Source: Mycobacterium sp. GA-1285 (GTDB lineage: Bacteria > Actinomycetota > Actinomycetes > Mycobacteriales > Mycobacteriaceae). From it: 64,000 bases of DNA. The notes under the pieces are model-generated. The model made no database searches and had not been told where the DNA came from. It saw nothing but the letters and a program-made list of their open reading frames with translations. The stretch spans positions 62,001-126,000 of the forward strand of contig NZ_LQIS01000008.1 in the NCBI RefSeq assembly GCF_001499905.1, in the 5' to 3' direction. A program made the translations under genes and the position numbers. Shown here piece by piece: positions 35,730 through 48,861 of this stretch (position 1 is its first letter; each line of letters opens with the position of its first letter).

Positions 35730-37042
35730 CAGATCTGACACCCGTGCTCAGCCGCTTCTGGGACGAGCCGGAGCCGTGGTCGATGGACACCTACCGCCGC
35801 CACGGCGGCTACCGCGCCCTCGAGAAGGCGCTAGCGATGAACCCCGACGACGTCATCAATCTGGTGAAGGAGTCCGGTCTGCGCGGCCGCGGCGGCGCGG
35901 GCTTTCCCACCGGCACCAAATGGTCGTTCATCCCGCAAAGCGACACCGGCGCCGGAGCCAAGCCGCACTACCTGGTGGTCAACGCCGATGAGTCGGAACC
36001 CGGTACGTGCAAAGACATTCCGCTGATGCTGACCACCCCGCACTTCCTCATCGAAGGGGCCATCATCGCGGCCTACGCGATCCGCGCGCATCACGCCTTC
36101 ATCTATCTGCGCGGTGAGGTGGTGCCGGTTCTGCGCAGGCTGCACGCCGCAGTCGCCGAAGCGCACGAGGCCGGTTTCCTCGGCAACGACATCGGAGGGT
36201 CCGGCTTCGACCTGGAGCTGATCGTGCACGCGGGGGCGGGCGCCTACATCTGCGGTGAGGAGACCGCGCTGCTGGACTCGCTCGAAGGCCGCCGCGGGCA
36301 ACCGAGATTGCGGCCGCCGTTCCCCGCCGTCGCAGGCCTGTACGCCTGTCCGACCGTGGTCAACAACGTCGAGTCGATCGCCAGCGTGCCGCCGATCCTG
36401 CTCAACGGCATCGACTGGTTCCGCTCGATGGGTTCGGAGAAGTCGCCGGGCTTCACGCTGTATTCGCTGTCGGGTCACGTCACGAACCCCGGACAGTACG
36501 AGGCGCCGCTGGGCATCACGCTGCGCGAGCTGTTGGACTACGCGGGCGGAGTCCGTGCGGGGCACCGGTTGAAGTTCTGGACGCCCGGCGGGTCGTCCAC
36601 TCCCCTGCTGACCGACGAACACCTCGACGTGCCATTGGATTACGAAGGGATGGCCGGCGTGGGCACCATGCTCGGCACCAAGGCGCTGCAGATCTTCGAC
36701 GAGACCACCTGTGTGGTGCGCGCGGTACGCCGCTGGACGGATTTCTACGCCCACGAGTCGTGCGGCAAGTGCACACCGTGCCGCGAGGGCACCTACTGGC
36801 TGGCTCAGATCTACGAACGTCTCGAGACAGGCGCGGGCACGGAGGCCGACATCGACAAACTGCTCGACATCTCCGACAACATCTTCGGAAAGGCGTTCTG
36901 CGCGTTGGGGGACGGTGCGGCCGCCCCGATCATGTCGTCGATCAAGTTCTTCCGCGACGAGTACATCGCCCACCTCGACGGCGGATGCCCATTCGATCCG
37001 CGCGCGTCCACGCTGATGGCGACGGAAGAGGTGGGCGTGTGA
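35726..37042 (+). CDS. nuoF: NADH-quinone oxidoreductase subunit F
   Basis: 438 residues. GRGGAGFPTG (54-63) binds NADH, NADESEPGTCKD (86-97) and the stretch GAGAYICGEETALLDSLEG (170-188) bind FMN. Cys346, Cys349, Cys352 and Cys392 hold 4Fe-4S cluster N3. This is the entry point of electrons from NADH into complex I. All ligands are present. Confidence 0.97.
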   Translation: MTDLTPVLSRFWDEPEPWSMDTYRRHGGYRALEKALAMNPDDVINLVKESGLRGRGGAGFPTGTKWSFIPQSDTGAGAKPHYLVVNADESEPGTCKDIPLMLTTPHFLIEGAIIAAYAIRAHHAFIYLRGEVVPVLRRLHAAVAEAHEAGFLGNDIGGSGFDLELIVHAGAGAYICGEETALLDSLEGRRGQPRLRPPFPAVAGLYACPTVVNNVESIASVPPILLNGIDWFRSMGSEKSPGFTLYSLSGHVTNPGQYEAPLGITLRELLDYAGGVRAGHRLKFWTPGGSSTPLLTDEHLDVPLDYEGMAGVGTMLGTKALQIFDETTCVVRAVRRWTDFYAHESCGKCTPCREGTYWLAQIYERLETGAGTEADIDKLLDISDNIFGKAFCALGDGAAAPIMSSIKFFRDEYIAHLDGGCPFDPRASTLMATEEVGV

Positions 37043-37070
37043 TGGGGTGGCGAGCTAGGGGGGTGATCCG

Positions 37071-39467
37071 ATGACGCAGACGGCCGACACCGGGGCAGAC
37101 ACCGGTACCGAAGTCGAGATGGTGCACCTGTCCATCGACGGCGTCGACGTCAGTGTTCCGAAGGGCACGTTGGTGATTCGGGCGGCCGAACTGATCGGCG
37201 TCCAGATCCCGCGGTTCTGCGACCACCCGCTTCTCGATCCGGTGGGAGCCTGCCGGCAGTGCCTGGTCGAGGTCGAGGGCCAGCGCAAGCCGATGGCGTC
37301 GTGCACGACCACCTGCACTCCGGACATGGTGGTGCGCACGCAGTACACCTCAGCGGAGGCGGACAAGGCGCAGCAGGGTGTGATGGAGTTGCTGCTGATC
37401 AACCATCCACTGGACTGCCCGGTGTGCGACAAGGGCGGTGAATGCCCGCTGCAGAACCAGGCGATGTCCAACGGTCGGGCCGAGACGCGCTTCGAAGACG
37501 TCAAACGCACCTTCCCGAAGCCGATCAACATTTCCTCGCAAGTGCTGCTGGACCGCGAGCGCTGCGTGCTCTGCGCGCGCTGCACCCGGTTCTCCGAGCA
37601 GATCGCCGGTGATCCGTTCATCGACCTGCTCGAGCGCGGTGCGATGCAACAGGTGGGCATCGCGACCGGTGAGCCGTTCGAGTCCTACTTCTCGGGCAAC
37701 ACGGTGCAGATCTGCCCGGTCGGCGCGCTGACCGGAGCGGCCTACCGCTTCCGGGCCCGGCCCTTCGACCTGGTGTCGAGTCCCAGCGTGTGCGAGCACT
37801 GCGCATCGGGATGCGCTCAGCGCACCGATCACCGCCGCGGAAAGGTCATGCGCCGCTTGGCCGGTGACGAACCTCAGGTGAACGAGGAATGGAACTGCGA
37901 CAAGGGTCGCTGGGCGTTCACCTACACCACTCAGGGCGACCGCATCACCACCCCGCTGATCCGCGGTGAGGACGGCAAGTTGCGGCCCGCCTCGTGGTCC
38001 GAGGCGCTCGTGGTGGCCGGCAACGGGCTGGCGGCCGCGGCCGGAAGCGCGGGTGTGCTGGTCGGCGGCCGGATGACGGTCGAGGACGCCTACGCATACT
38101 CCAAGTTCGCCCGGATCGTGCTCAACACCAACGACATCGACTTCCGGGCCCGGTCGCACAGCGCCGAGGAGGCCGACTTCATCGCCGCTCGCGTCGCCGG
38201 ACAGCCGATGACGGTCACCTACACCGACCTGGAGGATGCACCGGCGGTCCTGCTGGCCGGGTTCGAGCCGGAAGAGGAATCGCCGATCGTGTTCCTGCGG
38301 CTCCGTAAGGCCGTGCGTAAGAAGGGGTTGCAGGTCATCTCCGTCGCTCCCTTCGCAAGCCGCGCCCTAAACAAGCTGCGCGGCCGCCTGGTCACCGCGG
38401 CCCCGGGAGACGAGGCCGGCGCTCTCGACGAGCTGGCAAACGATCAGCAGCTACGGCTGCCGGGCGCGATCATCATGGTCGGTGAGCGTCTGGCCACGTC
38501 GCCCGGAGCCCTTTCCGCGGCAAGCAGATTGGCCAAAGTGACCGGCGCGCGGCTGGCGTGGGTGCCGAGAAGGGCCGGCGAACGAGGGGCGGCGGAGGCG
38601 GGCGCCTTGCCGAATCTGCTTCCCGGTGGCCGGCCCATCGCCGACAGCGCGGCCGTCGAGCAGACCGCGGCGGCATGGCACGTCAGCGGACTGCCCACCG
38701 AACCGGGTCGAGACACCACCGCCATTCTGGAGGCGGCGCGCAGCGGCGAACTGAGTGCCCTGCTCGTCGGTGGCGTCGAGGTCGACGACCTGCCGGATCC
38801 CGAAGCGGCGCTGGCCGCGATCGAGTCTGCGCCGTTCGTCGTCAGTCTGGAGCTGCGGGAGAGCGCGGTCACGGCGGTCGCCGATGTCGTCTTCCCCATC
38901 GCGCCGGTGGTGGAGAAGGCCGGCTCATTCCTGAACTGGGAAGGCCGACTTCGTCCGTTTGAGCCGTCATTGAAGACCAACGCCATCCCTGATCTGCGGG
39001 TCTTGAACTTCCTGGCCGACGAGATCGGTGTCGCGTTGAACTTGCCGACCGCCGCGGCCGCCGGGGACGAGATGTCGCGGTTGGGAATGTGGGCGGGTCG
39101 ACGGCCAGAGCCGCCGAACGTTTCTCCGACGAAGCGAACGCCGCCGGCCGAGGGGCAAGCCGTGCTCGCGGGCTGGCGGATGCTGCTCGACGAAGGCCGG
39201 CTACAAGACGGAGAGCCGCATCTGGCAGGCACCGCCCGGGCTCCGGTGGCGCGACTTTCCGCGACCACCGCGGCCGAAATCGGTGCCGGGGACGGCGATC
39301 TGGTCACCGCGAGGACTCCGCGCGGGACGATCACGCTGCCGTTGAGCATCACCGACATGGATGACCGCGTGATCTGGCTGCCTCTGAAGTCGCCGGCTTC
39401 GGCGGTGCACCGAAGCCTCGGGGTGTCCACCGGGGATGTCGTGTCGATCGGGCGGGCCGAACCGTGA
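37071..39467 (+). CDS. nuoG: NADH-quinone oxidoreductase subunit G
   Basis: 798 residues, 28 bp after nuoF (the only sizeable gap in the first half of the operon). Cluster ligands in order: Cys50/61/64/78 (2Fe-2S N1b), His112-Cys116/119/125 (N5), Cys165/168/171/215 (N4), and Cys241/244/248 plus NEEWNC near 276, which is the extra off-path cluster N7 found in some bacteria. The long molybdopterin-type C-terminal domain follows and is more divergent. Subunit of the peripheral arm. Confidence 0.96.
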   Translation: MTQTADTGADTGTEVEMVHLSIDGVDVSVPKGTLVIRAAELIGVQIPRFCDHPLLDPVGACRQCLVEVEGQRKPMASCTTTCTPDMVVRTQYTSAEADKAQQGVMELLLINHPLDCPVCDKGGECPLQNQAMSNGRAETRFEDVKRTFPKPINISSQVLLDRERCVLCARCTRFSEQIAGDPFIDLLERGAMQQVGIATGEPFESYFSGNTVQICPVGALTGAAYRFRARPFDLVSSPSVCEHCASGCAQRTDHRRGKVMRRLAGDEPQVNEEWNCDKGRWAFTYTTQGDRITTPLIRGEDGKLRPASWSEALVVAGNGLAAAAGSAGVLVGGRMTVEDAYAYSKFARIVLNTNDIDFRARSHSAEEADFIAARVAGQPMTVTYTDLEDAPAVLLAGFEPEEESPIVFLRLRKAVRKKGLQVISVAPFASRALNKLRGRLVTAAPGDEAGALDELANDQQLRLPGAIIMVGERLATSPGALSAASRLAKVTGARLAWVPRRAGERGAAEAGALPNLLPGGRPIADSAAVEQTAAAWHVSGLPTEPGRDTTAILEAARSGELSALLVGGVEVDDLPDPEAALAAIESAPFVVSLELRESAVTAVADVVFPIAPVVEKAGSFLNWEGRLRPFEPSLKTNAIPDLRVLNFLADEIGVALNLPTAAAAGDEMSRLGMWAGRRPEPPNVSPTKRTPPAEGQAVLAGWRMLLDEGRLQDGEPHLAGTARAPVARLSATTAAEIGAGDGDLVTARTPRGTITLPLSITDMDDRVIWLPLKSPASAVHRSLGVSTGDVVSIGRAEP

Positions 39468-40705
39468 TCCATCCCGATCCGACGCTGTTCGGTCACGATC
39501 CGTGGTGGCTGATCGTCGCCAAGTCGGTCGCGATCTTCGCGTTCCTGATGCTGTCGGTTCTCTCGGCGATCCTGATCGAGCGCAAACTCCTGGGCCGGAT
39601 GCAGATGCGCTTCGGTCCAAACCGCGTCGGCCCCAAGGGATTACTGCAGTCGCTGGTGGATGGCGTCAAGCTTGCGCTCAAGGAGGGGCTGGTCCCCGCA
39701 GGTGTCGACAGGTTCGTCTACCTCGCGGCACCGGTGATCTCGGCGGTGCCCGCCTTCATCGCGTTCGCCGTCATCCCGATGGGCGGCGAGGTCTCGATCT
39801 TCGGCCACCGCACCGCATTGCAGCTGACGGACATGCCCGTCGCCGTGCTCTACATACTGGCGGCGACCTCCATCGGCGTGTACGGGATCGTGTTGGCCGG
39901 ATGGGCATCGGGATCGACCTATCCGCTGCTGGGTGGGATTCGGTCGAGCGCGCAGGTCATTTCGTACGAGATCGCGATGGCGCTGTCGTTTGTGGCGGTG
40001 TTCATGTACGCAGGCACGATGTCGACCTCCGGCATCGTCGCCGCCCAGGCCCGCACCTGGTTCCTCTTCTTGCTGCTACCCTCGTTCCTCGTCTACGTCA
40101 TCTCGATGGTGGGCGAAACCAACCGCGCGCCTTTCGATCTGCCCGAGGCCGAGGGTGAACTCGTCGGTGGCTTCCACACCGAGTACTCGTCGATCAAGTT
40201 CGCGATGTTCATGCTCGCCGAGTACGTCAACATGACCACCGTGTCCGCGTTGGCGACGACGATGTTCCTGGGTGGCTGGCACGCCCCGTGGCCCATCAAC
40301 ATGTGGGATGGCGCGAACACCGGTTGGTGGCCTTTACTTTGGTTCGTCGCCAAGGTGTGGGGGTTCATGTTCCTGTTCTTCTGGCTGCGCGCCACACTGC
40401 CGCGCATGCGCTACGACCAGTTCATGGCGCTGGGATGGAAGGTGCTCATCCCGTTCTCGTTGGCGTGGATCATGATCGTCGCCACGGCGCGCGCGCTCCG
40501 CAACGAGGGTTTCAGCCAGGTGACGACGACGCTGGCCTCGCTGGGCGCCATCGCGACGCTGCTGATCGCCGTGGGACTGTGGCGGTCGGCGCGCCGACGC
40601 AACGTGCGCGCCATCCCGCAGCAGAAGTTGGATCCGGAGATCTTCCCCACCCCGCCCCTGCCGAGCACGGGCCAGACCGCAACCAAGGAGCCAGCCGATG
40701 CCTAA
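39464..40705 (+). CDS. nuoH: NADH-quinone oxidoreductase subunit H
   Basis: 413 residues from GTG 39464 (GTGA overlap). Eight or so membrane helices; [24 protein letters not shown] and [27 protein letters not shown] are the NuoH signatures that close the quinone channel. The C-terminal 50 residues are a soluble variable tail. It joins the peripheral and membrane arms. Confidence 0.97.
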   Translation: MIHPDPTLFGHDPWWLIVAKSVAIFAFLMLSVLSAILIERKLLGRMQMRFGPNRVGPKGLLQSLVDGVKLALKEGLVPAGVDRFVYLAAPVISAVPAFIAFAVIPMGGEVSIFGHRTALQLTDMPVAVLYILAATSIGVYGIVLAGWASGSTYPLLGGIRSSAQVISYEIAMALSFVAVFMYAGTMSTSGIVAAQARTWFLFLLLPSFLVYVISMVGETNRAPFDLPEAEGELVGGFHTEYSSIKFAMFMLAEYVNMTTVSALATTMFLGGWHAPWPINMWDGANTGWWPLLWFVAKVWGFMFLFFWLRATLPRMRYDQFMALGWKVLIPFSLAWIMIVATARALRNEGFSQVTTTLASLGAIATLLIAVGLWRSARRRNVRAIPQQKLDPEIFPTPPLPSTGQTATKEPADA

Positions 40706-41243
40706 GTTCCTCGACGCGCTGAAGGGCTTCGGGGTCACCTTCGGAACCATGTTCAAAAAGCCGATCACCGAGGAGTATCCGGAGAAGCCGGGACCCGTCG
40801 CCAAGCGCTATCACGGCCGCCACCAACTGAACCGGTACCCGGACGGGCTGGAGAAGTGCATCGGCTGCGAACTGTGCGCCTGGGCCTGCCCCGCCGACGC
40901 CATCTACGTCGAGGGCGCCGACAACACCGAGGACGAACGGTATTCCCCCGGTGAGCGGTACGGCCGCGTCTACCAGATCAACTATCTGCGCTGCATCGGC
41001 TGCGGCCTGTGCATCGAGGCGTGCCCCACCCGGGCGCTGACGATGACCAACGAATACGAGATGGCCGACGACAACCGGGCCGACCTGATCTGGGGCAAGG
41101 ACAAGCTGTTGGCGCCGTTGCGGTCCGGCATGCTGCCTCCGCCGCATCCGATGGCGCCCGGCACCACCGATGACGACTACTACCTGGGCAACGTCGGCCC
41201 CGTCGCGCAGGCGGACGAAATGGTCACCGAGGACATGCGATGA
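40698..41243 (+). CDS. nuoI: NADH-quinone oxidoreductase subunit I
   Basis: 181 residues. Two CxxCxxCxxxC(P) motifs: Cys54/57/60/64 and Cys99/102/105/109, which bind 4Fe-4S clusters N6a and N6b. It passes electrons from NuoG towards NuoB. The ATG overlaps nuoH by 8 bp. Confidence 0.97.
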   Translation: MPKFLDALKGFGVTFGTMFKKPITEEYPEKPGPVAKRYHGRHQLNRYPDGLEKCIGCELCAWACPADAIYVEGADNTEDERYSPGERYGRVYQINYLRCIGCGLCIEACPTRALTMTNEYEMADDNRADLIWGKDKLLAPLRSGMLPPPHPMAPGTTDDDYYLGNVGPVAQADEMVTEDMR

Positions 41244-42019
41244 GGCTCGACCTGGTCGCCGCGATGGCCGCCGACAACCCGGGGCACACCACGACCACCG
41301 AGGCCGTGCTGTTCTGGGTCCTGGGCGTTGTCGCGGTCCTCGGCGCACTCGGAGTGGTCACGGCGTCGAAAGCGGTCTATTCGGCGATGTCTCTGGCCGC
41401 GACGATGATCGTGCTGGCCGTGTTCTACATCGCGCAGGGCGCGCTGTTCCTCGGTGTCGTGCAGGTGGTGGTGTACACCGGCGCCGTGATGATGCTGTTC
41501 CTGTTCGTGTTGATGCTCATCGGTGTCGACTCCAAGGAGTCGTTGGTGGAAACGATTCGCGGGCAACGGGTTGCGGCGATCGCCGTCGGTGTCGGGTTCG
41601 GCATTCTGCTCATCGGCGGCATCGGCAACGTCTCCGCCGGTGGCTTCACCGGCCTGGCGCAGGCGAATGCGGGTGGCAACGTGGAGGCATTGGCGGCCCT
41701 GATCTTCGTGCGGTACCTGTGGGCATTCGAGTTGACTAGCGCGCTGCTGATCACCGCTGCGCTCGGCGCGATGGTGCTGACGCACCGGGAACGCTTCGAG
41801 CGGCGCAAGACTCAGCGCGAACTCGCCGAAGAGCGGTTCAAACCGGGCGGTTACCCGACGACACTGCCGAACCCCGGCGTCTTCGCGCGCAACAACGCTG
41901 TCGACATCGCCGCGCGACTGCCTGACGGGTCCGGGTCGAATTTGTCCGTCAGTCCCATCCTGCAGAGCCGGACCGTGACCGCGACGAAAGGCAGAGGAGG
42001 CGGGGATGAATCCCGATAA
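41240..42019 (+). CDS. nuoJ: NADH-quinone oxidoreductase subunit J
   Basis: 259 residues, ATGA overlap. Five membrane helices in the first 180 residues, with [26 protein letters not shown] the conserved third helix containing the pi-bulge region. The C-terminal 80 residues are a soluble extension. Membrane-arm subunit next to NuoA and NuoK. Confidence 0.95.
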   Translation: MRLDLVAAMAADNPGHTTTTEAVLFWVLGVVAVLGALGVVTASKAVYSAMSLAATMIVLAVFYIAQGALFLGVVQVVVYTGAVMMLFLFVLMLIGVDSKESLVETIRGQRVAAIAVGVGFGILLIGGIGNVSAGGFTGLAQANAGGNVEALAALIFVRYLWAFELTSALLITAALGAMVLTHRERFERRKTQRELAEERFKPGGYPTTLPNPGVFARNNAVDIAARLPDGSGSNLSVSPILQSRTVTATKGRGGGDESR

Positions 42020-42305
42020 CTATCTCTATCTGTCGGCGCTGTTGTTCACGATCGGCGCGGCCGGGGTACTGTTGCGCCGCAACGCGATCGTGATGTTCAT
42101 GTGCGTCGAGTTGATGTTGAACGCGGCCAATCTCGCGTTCGTCTCGTTCTCCCGTATGCACGGCCACCTCGACGGCCAAGTGGTCGCGTTCTTCACCATG
42201 GTGGTGGCCGCGTGCGAGGTGGTGGTCGGGCTTGCGATCATCACGAGCATATTCCGTGCCCGCCAGTCGGCTTCGGTCGATGAAGCAAGCCTTCTGAAGA
42301 ACTAG
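42006..42305 (+). CDS. nuoK: NADH-quinone oxidoreductase subunit K
   Basis: 99 residues with three membrane helices. [17 protein letters not shown] contains the conserved proton-path Glu of the second helix, and [18 protein letters not shown] the Glu of the third. The ATG overlaps nuoJ by 14 bp. Confidence 0.96.
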   Translation: MNPDNYLYLSALLFTIGAAGVLLRRNAIVMFMCVELMLNAANLAFVSFSRMHGHLDGQVVAFFTMVVAACEVVVGLAIITSIFRARQSASVDEASLLKN

Positions 42306-42312
42306 AGGCGCG

Positions 42313-44189
<1,877 letters not shown>

Positions 44190-44193
<4 letters not shown>

Positions 44194-45755
44194 ACAACTT
44201 CCCCTGGCTCACGGTGCTGTGGGCGACGCCGACCGTCGGCGCCGCGCTGACGATCCTGCTGCCTGCCGCCCAGCGGGTGCTGGCCAAGTGGTTCGCGTTG
44301 GCCGTCTCCATCGCGGTCCTGGCGATCACCGCCGTTGTGGCGGTCGGCTTCCAACCCGGTGGCGAGCAGTACCAGTTCGTCGAATCCCACGAATGGATAC
44401 CGTCGTTCGGCACCGGCTACATCCTCGGTGTCGACGGCATCGCGCTGGCGATCGTCGTGCTCACCGCGGTTCTGGTGCCGCTGCTGATCATCGCGGGCTG
44501 GAACGACGCCGACGGCCAGACCGGCCTGCGCGGACGCTCGGTGCAGACTTACCTCGCGTTGACGTTGGCCGTCGAGGGCATGGTCCTCATCTCGCTGGTG
44601 TCGCTGGACATCCTGCTGTTCTACGTGTTCTTCGAGGCGATGCTGATCCCGATGTACTTTCTCATCGGCGGCTTCGGCGGCGAGAATCGCGGCAAGGCTG
44701 CGGTGAAGTTCCTGCTGTACAACCTGTTCGGCGGTTTGATCATGCTGGCCGCGGTGATCGGGCTGTATGTGGTGACCGCGTCCAGCGACGCGTTCGCCGC
44801 AGGCACGTTCGACTTCCGCGAAATCGTCGCCGCAGTGTCCAGCGGCGAGTTCGCCGTCAACCCCGCCGTGATGAACCTGCTGTTCCTCGGCTTCATGTTC
44901 GCGTTCGCGGTCAAGGCGCCGCTGTGGCCGTTTCACCGGTGGTTGCCGGATGCGGCCGTCGAGGCCACCCCCGCCAGCGCGGTGCTGATGATGGCGGTGA
45001 TGGACAAGGTCGGGACCTTCGGGATGCTGAGGTACTGCCTGCAGTTGTTCCCCGACGCGTCGACGTATTTCCAGCCGCTGGTGGTCACGCTGGCGGTGAT
45101 CGGCATCGTCTACGGCGCGATCCTGGCGATCGGCCAGACCGACGTGATGCGGTTGATCGCCTATACGTCGATCTCCCACTTCGGGTTCATCATCCTGGGC
45201 ATCTTCGTGATGACCAGCCAGGGCCAGGCCGGCTCGACGCTCTACATGATCAACCACGGTCTGTCGACGGCCGCCCTGTTCCTGATCGCGGGGTTCCTGG
45301 TGTCGCGCAGGGGAACCCGACTGATCCGGGCGTTCGGCGGCGTGCAGAAGGTGGCGCCGGTGATGGCGGGCACGTTCCTCGTCGCCGGACTGGCGACGCT
45401 GTCGCTTCCGGGTCTGGCGCCGTTCATCAGCGAATTCCTGGTCCTCATCGGCACATTCACGCGTTACCCGGTGCTTGCGGTGTTCGCGTCCACTGCGCTG
45501 GTGCTGTCGGCGATCTACATCCTGTGGATGTATCAGCGCATGATGACCGGAGCGGTCACCGAAGGCAACGAGCGGGTCCGCGACCTGGTGCCGCGCGAAC
45601 TCGTCGTCGTCGCACCGTTGATCGCCCTGCTGCTCGTGCTGGGGGTGTACCCGAAACCCGCACTCGACGTCATCAATCCCGCGGTCGACCACACCCTGAC
45701 CACCATCGACCAACCTGATCCCGCACCCAGACTCGCCGAAGGGCCGAGACCATGA
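44190..45755 (+). CDS. nuoM: NADH-quinone oxidoreductase subunit M
   Basis: 521 residues from GTG 44190 (GTGA overlap). Antiporter-like subunit: [16 protein letters not shown] with the conserved Glu, [14 protein letters not shown], and the Lys of helix 7 in [10 protein letters not shown]. Second proton pump of complex I. Confidence 0.97.
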
Positions 45756-47326
45756 CCCTCACCCCGCCGACCGTCGAATACGGCCTGGTCTCCCCGATGC
45801 TGATCGTCTTCGGGATCGCCATCGCGGGGCTCCTCGTCGAGGCATTCCTGCCGCGGCAGCACCGGTACACAAGCCAACTCGTGCTCTGCTTCGGTGGTTT
45901 GGCGGCTGCCCTGGTCGCCGTGGTGGTGCTCGCGCGTGACCTGCACGGCACGGTCGGCCGGTCGGCAGTGATGGGATCGGTCGTCATCGACACCCCGGCG
46001 CTGTTCGTGCAGGGCACCATCCTGCTCGTCGGTGTGCTCGGTGTGCTGCTGATCGCCGAACGGCAGGTCGGCGCGGAGGTCGAAACCGGTGTTCGCCGAG
46101 GCCTGGACGGATTCACCCCGCAGGCGTCCGCCGTACCCGGCAGCGTGGCCGAACAACTGGCCACCAAGTCCGGGGTGATCCAGACCGAGGTCTTCCCGCT
46201 GACGATGTTCGCTGTGGGCGGCATGCTGCTGTTTCCCGCATCCGACGACCTGCTGACCATGTTCATCGCGCTGGAAGTTCTGTCGCTGCCGCTGTATCTG
46301 TTGTGCGGTCTTGCGCGCAGGCGTCGCCTGCTGTCCCAAGAGGCCGCGCTGAAATACTTTCTGCTGGGCGCTTTTTCGTCGGCGTTCTTCCTCTACGGCG
46401 TGGCCATGCTGTACGGGTACGCGGGCACGCTGGATCTGGTCGGTATCGCCGAGGCGATCGGCGCCGGGTCGGGTAAGACCTCGCTGGCTCTGATCGGTAC
46501 GGGGCTGCTGTTGGTCGGTGTGCTGTTCAAGATCGGCGCGGTGCCGTTCCAGAGCTGGGTCCCCGACGTGTATCAAGGTGCGCCGACTCCGATCACGGCG
46601 TTCATGGCGGCGGCGACGAAGATCGCCGCCTTCGGCGCGCTGCTGCGCGTGTTCTACGTGGCCCTGCCCGAACTGCGCGACGACTGGCGGCCGGTGCTCT
46701 GGGCGATCGCGATCCTGACGATGGTCGTCGGCACCGTGGCGGCGGTGACCCAGGCCGACGTCAAGCGGATGCTGGCGTATTCGGCGGTTTCGCACACCGG
46801 TTTCATCCTCACCGGTGTGATCGCCGCCAACGAAGCGGGAGTGTCGTCGACGCTGTTCTATCTGTTCGCGTACGGGTTCAGCACCGTGGGGGCGTTCGCC
46901 GTGGTCGGCCTGGTGCGCGACGGGGCCGGCGAGGAGGACACCGCGATGGCCCGGTGGGCCGGGCTCGGGCGGCGCTACCCCATTGTGGGCGTGGTGTTTT
47001 CGCTGTTCCTCCTGGCGTTAGCCGGCATCCCGCTGACCAGTGGCTTCGTGGCGAAGTTCGCGGTCTTCAAGGCCGCTGGCGAAGGCGGCGCAATCCCGTT
47101 GGTGGTTGTCGGCGTCCTGACGAGCGCGATCGCCGCGTATTTCTATGTGCGCGTCATCGTGTTGATGTTCTTCACCGATCCGCCCGAGAACGCGCCGACA
47201 GTGGTGGTGCCCAGTGTTCGCAGCACAACGGTCGTGACGGTCACCGCCGCGGTCACATTCGCTTTGGGCGCGCTGCCTCAACCGGTGCTCGATCTGGCGA
47301 ACAACGCCGACCAGTTCCTGCGCTAG
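45752..47326 (+). CDS. nuoN: NADH-quinone oxidoreductase subunit N
   Basis: 524 residues, ATGA overlap. Third antiporter-like subunit: FIALEVLSLPLYLLCGLARR, KIGAVPFQSWVPDVYQGAPTP and AAATKIAAFGALLRV are diagnostic. Last gene of the nuo operon, so all 14 subunits are present, intact and in standard order. Confidence 0.97.
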   Translation: MTLTPPTVEYGLVSPMLIVFGIAIAGLLVEAFLPRQHRYTSQLVLCFGGLAAALVAVVVLARDLHGTVGRSAVMGSVVIDTPALFVQGTILLVGVLGVLLIAERQVGAEVETGVRRGLDGFTPQASAVPGSVAEQLATKSGVIQTEVFPLTMFAVGGMLLFPASDDLLTMFIALEVLSLPLYLLCGLARRRRLLSQEAALKYFLLGAFSSAFFLYGVAMLYGYAGTLDLVGIAEAIGAGSGKTSLALIGTGLLLVGVLFKIGAVPFQSWVPDVYQGAPTPITAFMAAATKIAAFGALLRVFYVALPELRDDWRPVLWAIAILTMVVGTVAAVTQADVKRMLAYSAVSHTGFILTGVIAANEAGVSSTLFYLFAYGFSTVGAFAVVGLVRDGAGEEDTAMARWAGLGRRYPIVGVVFSLFLLALAGIPLTSGFVAKFAVFKAAGEGGAIPLVVVGVLTSAIAAYFYVRVIVLMFFTDPPENAPTVVVPSVRSTTVVTVTAAVTFALGALPQPVLDLANNADQFLR

Positions 47327-47347
47327 GTTTCTGGGCCGCCTTTCCTG

Positions 47348-47362
47348 CCCGGCGGCGCCGGG
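47348..47362 (+). terminator. small GC hairpin after nuoN
   Basis: CCCGGC and GCCGGG with a GGC loop, 21 bp after the nuoN stop and 13 bp before the enoyl-CoA hydratase start. No T-run follows, so it may be a weak terminator or nothing. Confidence 0.3.
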
Positions 47363-47375
47363 TTACCGTCATCGC

Positions 47376-48149
47376 ATGACCGAAGCGCTGGTGCTCGTCG
47401 ACGACCGTGGTCCCGTGCGGGTGCTGACACTCAACCGGCCGGAGGCTCGAAATGCCCTGAGTCGCGGCCTGATCAAGGCCACCTACAGCGCGCTCACCGA
47501 GGCCGACGCCGACGAGTCCGTCAACGCCGTCGTCCTCACCGGCACGGACCCCGCGTTCTGTGCGGGAGTCGATCTCAAGGAGGCGCAACGCGACGGCCTG
47601 GGCTATTTCGAGGAGTTCCGGTCGCAGAGTTGCATCACCGCGACGGGCAACATGCGCACACCGATCGTCGGCGCCATCAACGGCGCGACCTTCACCGGTG
47701 GACTGGAGATGGCGCTCGGCTGCGATTTCCTCATCGCCTCCGAGCGCGCCGTGTTCGCCGACACGCACGCCCGGGTCGGCATCCTGCCGGGAGGCGGCAT
47801 GACCGCCCGGCTCCCCCAGGTGGTGGGGCTGGCCATGGCACGCCGGTTGTCGATGACCGGCGAGGTGGTCAACGCGGCCCGCGCCGAGCGCATCGGTCTG
47901 GTCACCGAGGTCGTCGCCCACGACCGGCTGGTCGACCGAGCCGTCGAACTGGCCGCGCAGATCGCCGAGGTCCCGGCGTCAGTCATGCTCGGGCTGAAGG
48001 AGATCTACACGACCGGTGCCGCCGCGGTGATCGATCCCGCGCTGGCCGCCGAGGAGAAGATCGCGTTCGCCCAACACCGCGATTTCGCCGGCCTCGGCGA
48101 CCGGTTCCAAGCGATCTCGGAGCGCAACAAGCGCCAGATCGACGGCTGA
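47376..48149 (+). CDS. enoyl-CoA hydratase/isomerase family protein
   Basis: 257 residues of the crotonase fold. GTDPAFCAGVDLKE and NGATFTGGLEMALGCDFLIAS form the oxyanion hole and CoA site; FADTHARVGILPGGGM follows. The first catalytic Glu is kept (GGLEMAL) but the second position, usually PE before the LG loop, is TH, so hydratase activity is not assured. It lies 49 bp after nuoN and may be its own unit. Substrate unknown. Confidence 0.85.
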   Translation: MTEALVLVDDRGPVRVLTLNRPEARNALSRGLIKATYSALTEADADESVNAVVLTGTDPAFCAGVDLKEAQRDGLGYFEEFRSQSCITATGNMRTPIVGAINGATFTGGLEMALGCDFLIASERAVFADTHARVGILPGGGMTARLPQVVGLAMARRLSMTGEVVNAARAERIGLVTEVVAHDRLVDRAVELAAQIAEVPASVMLGLKEIYTTGAAAVIDPALAAEEKIAFAQHRDFAGLGDRFQAISERNKRQIDG

Positions 48150-48178
48150 CCAACGCGCGCTCGCGAAAAAAAGGGGGG

Positions 48179-48856
48179 CTAGCGGTGGCGCACCAGGATG
48201 AATTCGACTGTGCGGCGGCCGTCGAACTCGGGGCGCGGAGTCGTCGTCATCTCCACCTGCCGGCGCGCCTGCACTGCGACCGGAGTGTGCGGATCGAGCA
48301 CCGACAGATAGACCTTGTGCTCGGCCAACGACGCGACCGCGCGCTCAAAGCAGCCGTCGTCGATCACCTCGACGTGCGTCGGCTCCGGCCCGTTCTGGAA
48401 CAGCCAGCGCGGCGGATCGGGCATGCTGTCGTAGGCGTCGACGACGGCCGCGGCGAACTCCATGTGGTCGCGCTGGTTGGGCGTGCCGGATGCCCACTGC
48501 GGACCGCCGTAGATGCTGATCACCACATCCGGCTCGAGTTCACTGATCGTCTCGACGATTCTCACCCGCAGTTCCGGGCAATTGCGGATCTCGCCGTCGG
48601 GAAACTCCCAGAACCGGACGTCGGCCACACCGACGACCGCGGCCGACCGCAGCTGCTCCTGCTCTCGCAGCGGTCCGGCCTGTTCGAGTGGCATACCCGC
48701 GATGCCGGCTTCGCCGCGACTCGCCAGCGCGTAATGGACCGTCCTGCCCTGGGACGTCCATTTCGCCACCGCCGCGGCGCAACCGTACTCGGGGTCGTCG
48801 GGGTGCGGGACCAACACCAGCGCGGAATGCCAGTCGGAGGGGAATGCGTCAGCCAC
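48179..48856 (-). CDS. PIG-L family deacetylase (LmbE-like)
   Basis: 225 residues from GTG 48856. PHPDDPEYG at about 17-25 is the zinc-site PHxDDxExG motif with Pro for one Glu-preceding residue; NQRDHMEFAAAVVDA supplies the second zinc His. The fold includes MshB and Mca, which act on mycothiol intermediates and conjugates, and GlcNAc-PI deacetylase. This copy is shorter than MshB. Its start is 5 bp from the end of the TetR gene, so they may be co-transcribed. Confidence 0.85.
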   Translation of the reverse strand: MADAFPSDWHSALVLVPHPDDPEYGCAAAVAKWTSQGRTVHYALASRGEAGIAGMPLEQAGPLREQEQLRSAAVVGVADVRFWEFPDGEIRNCPELRVRIVETISELEPDVVISIYGGPQWASGTPNQRDHMEFAAAVVDAYDSMPDPPRWLFQNGPEPTHVEVIDDGCFERAVASLAEHKVYLSVLDPHTPVAVQARRQVEMTTTPRPEFDGRRTVEFILVRHR

Positions 48857-48861
48857 GCCTT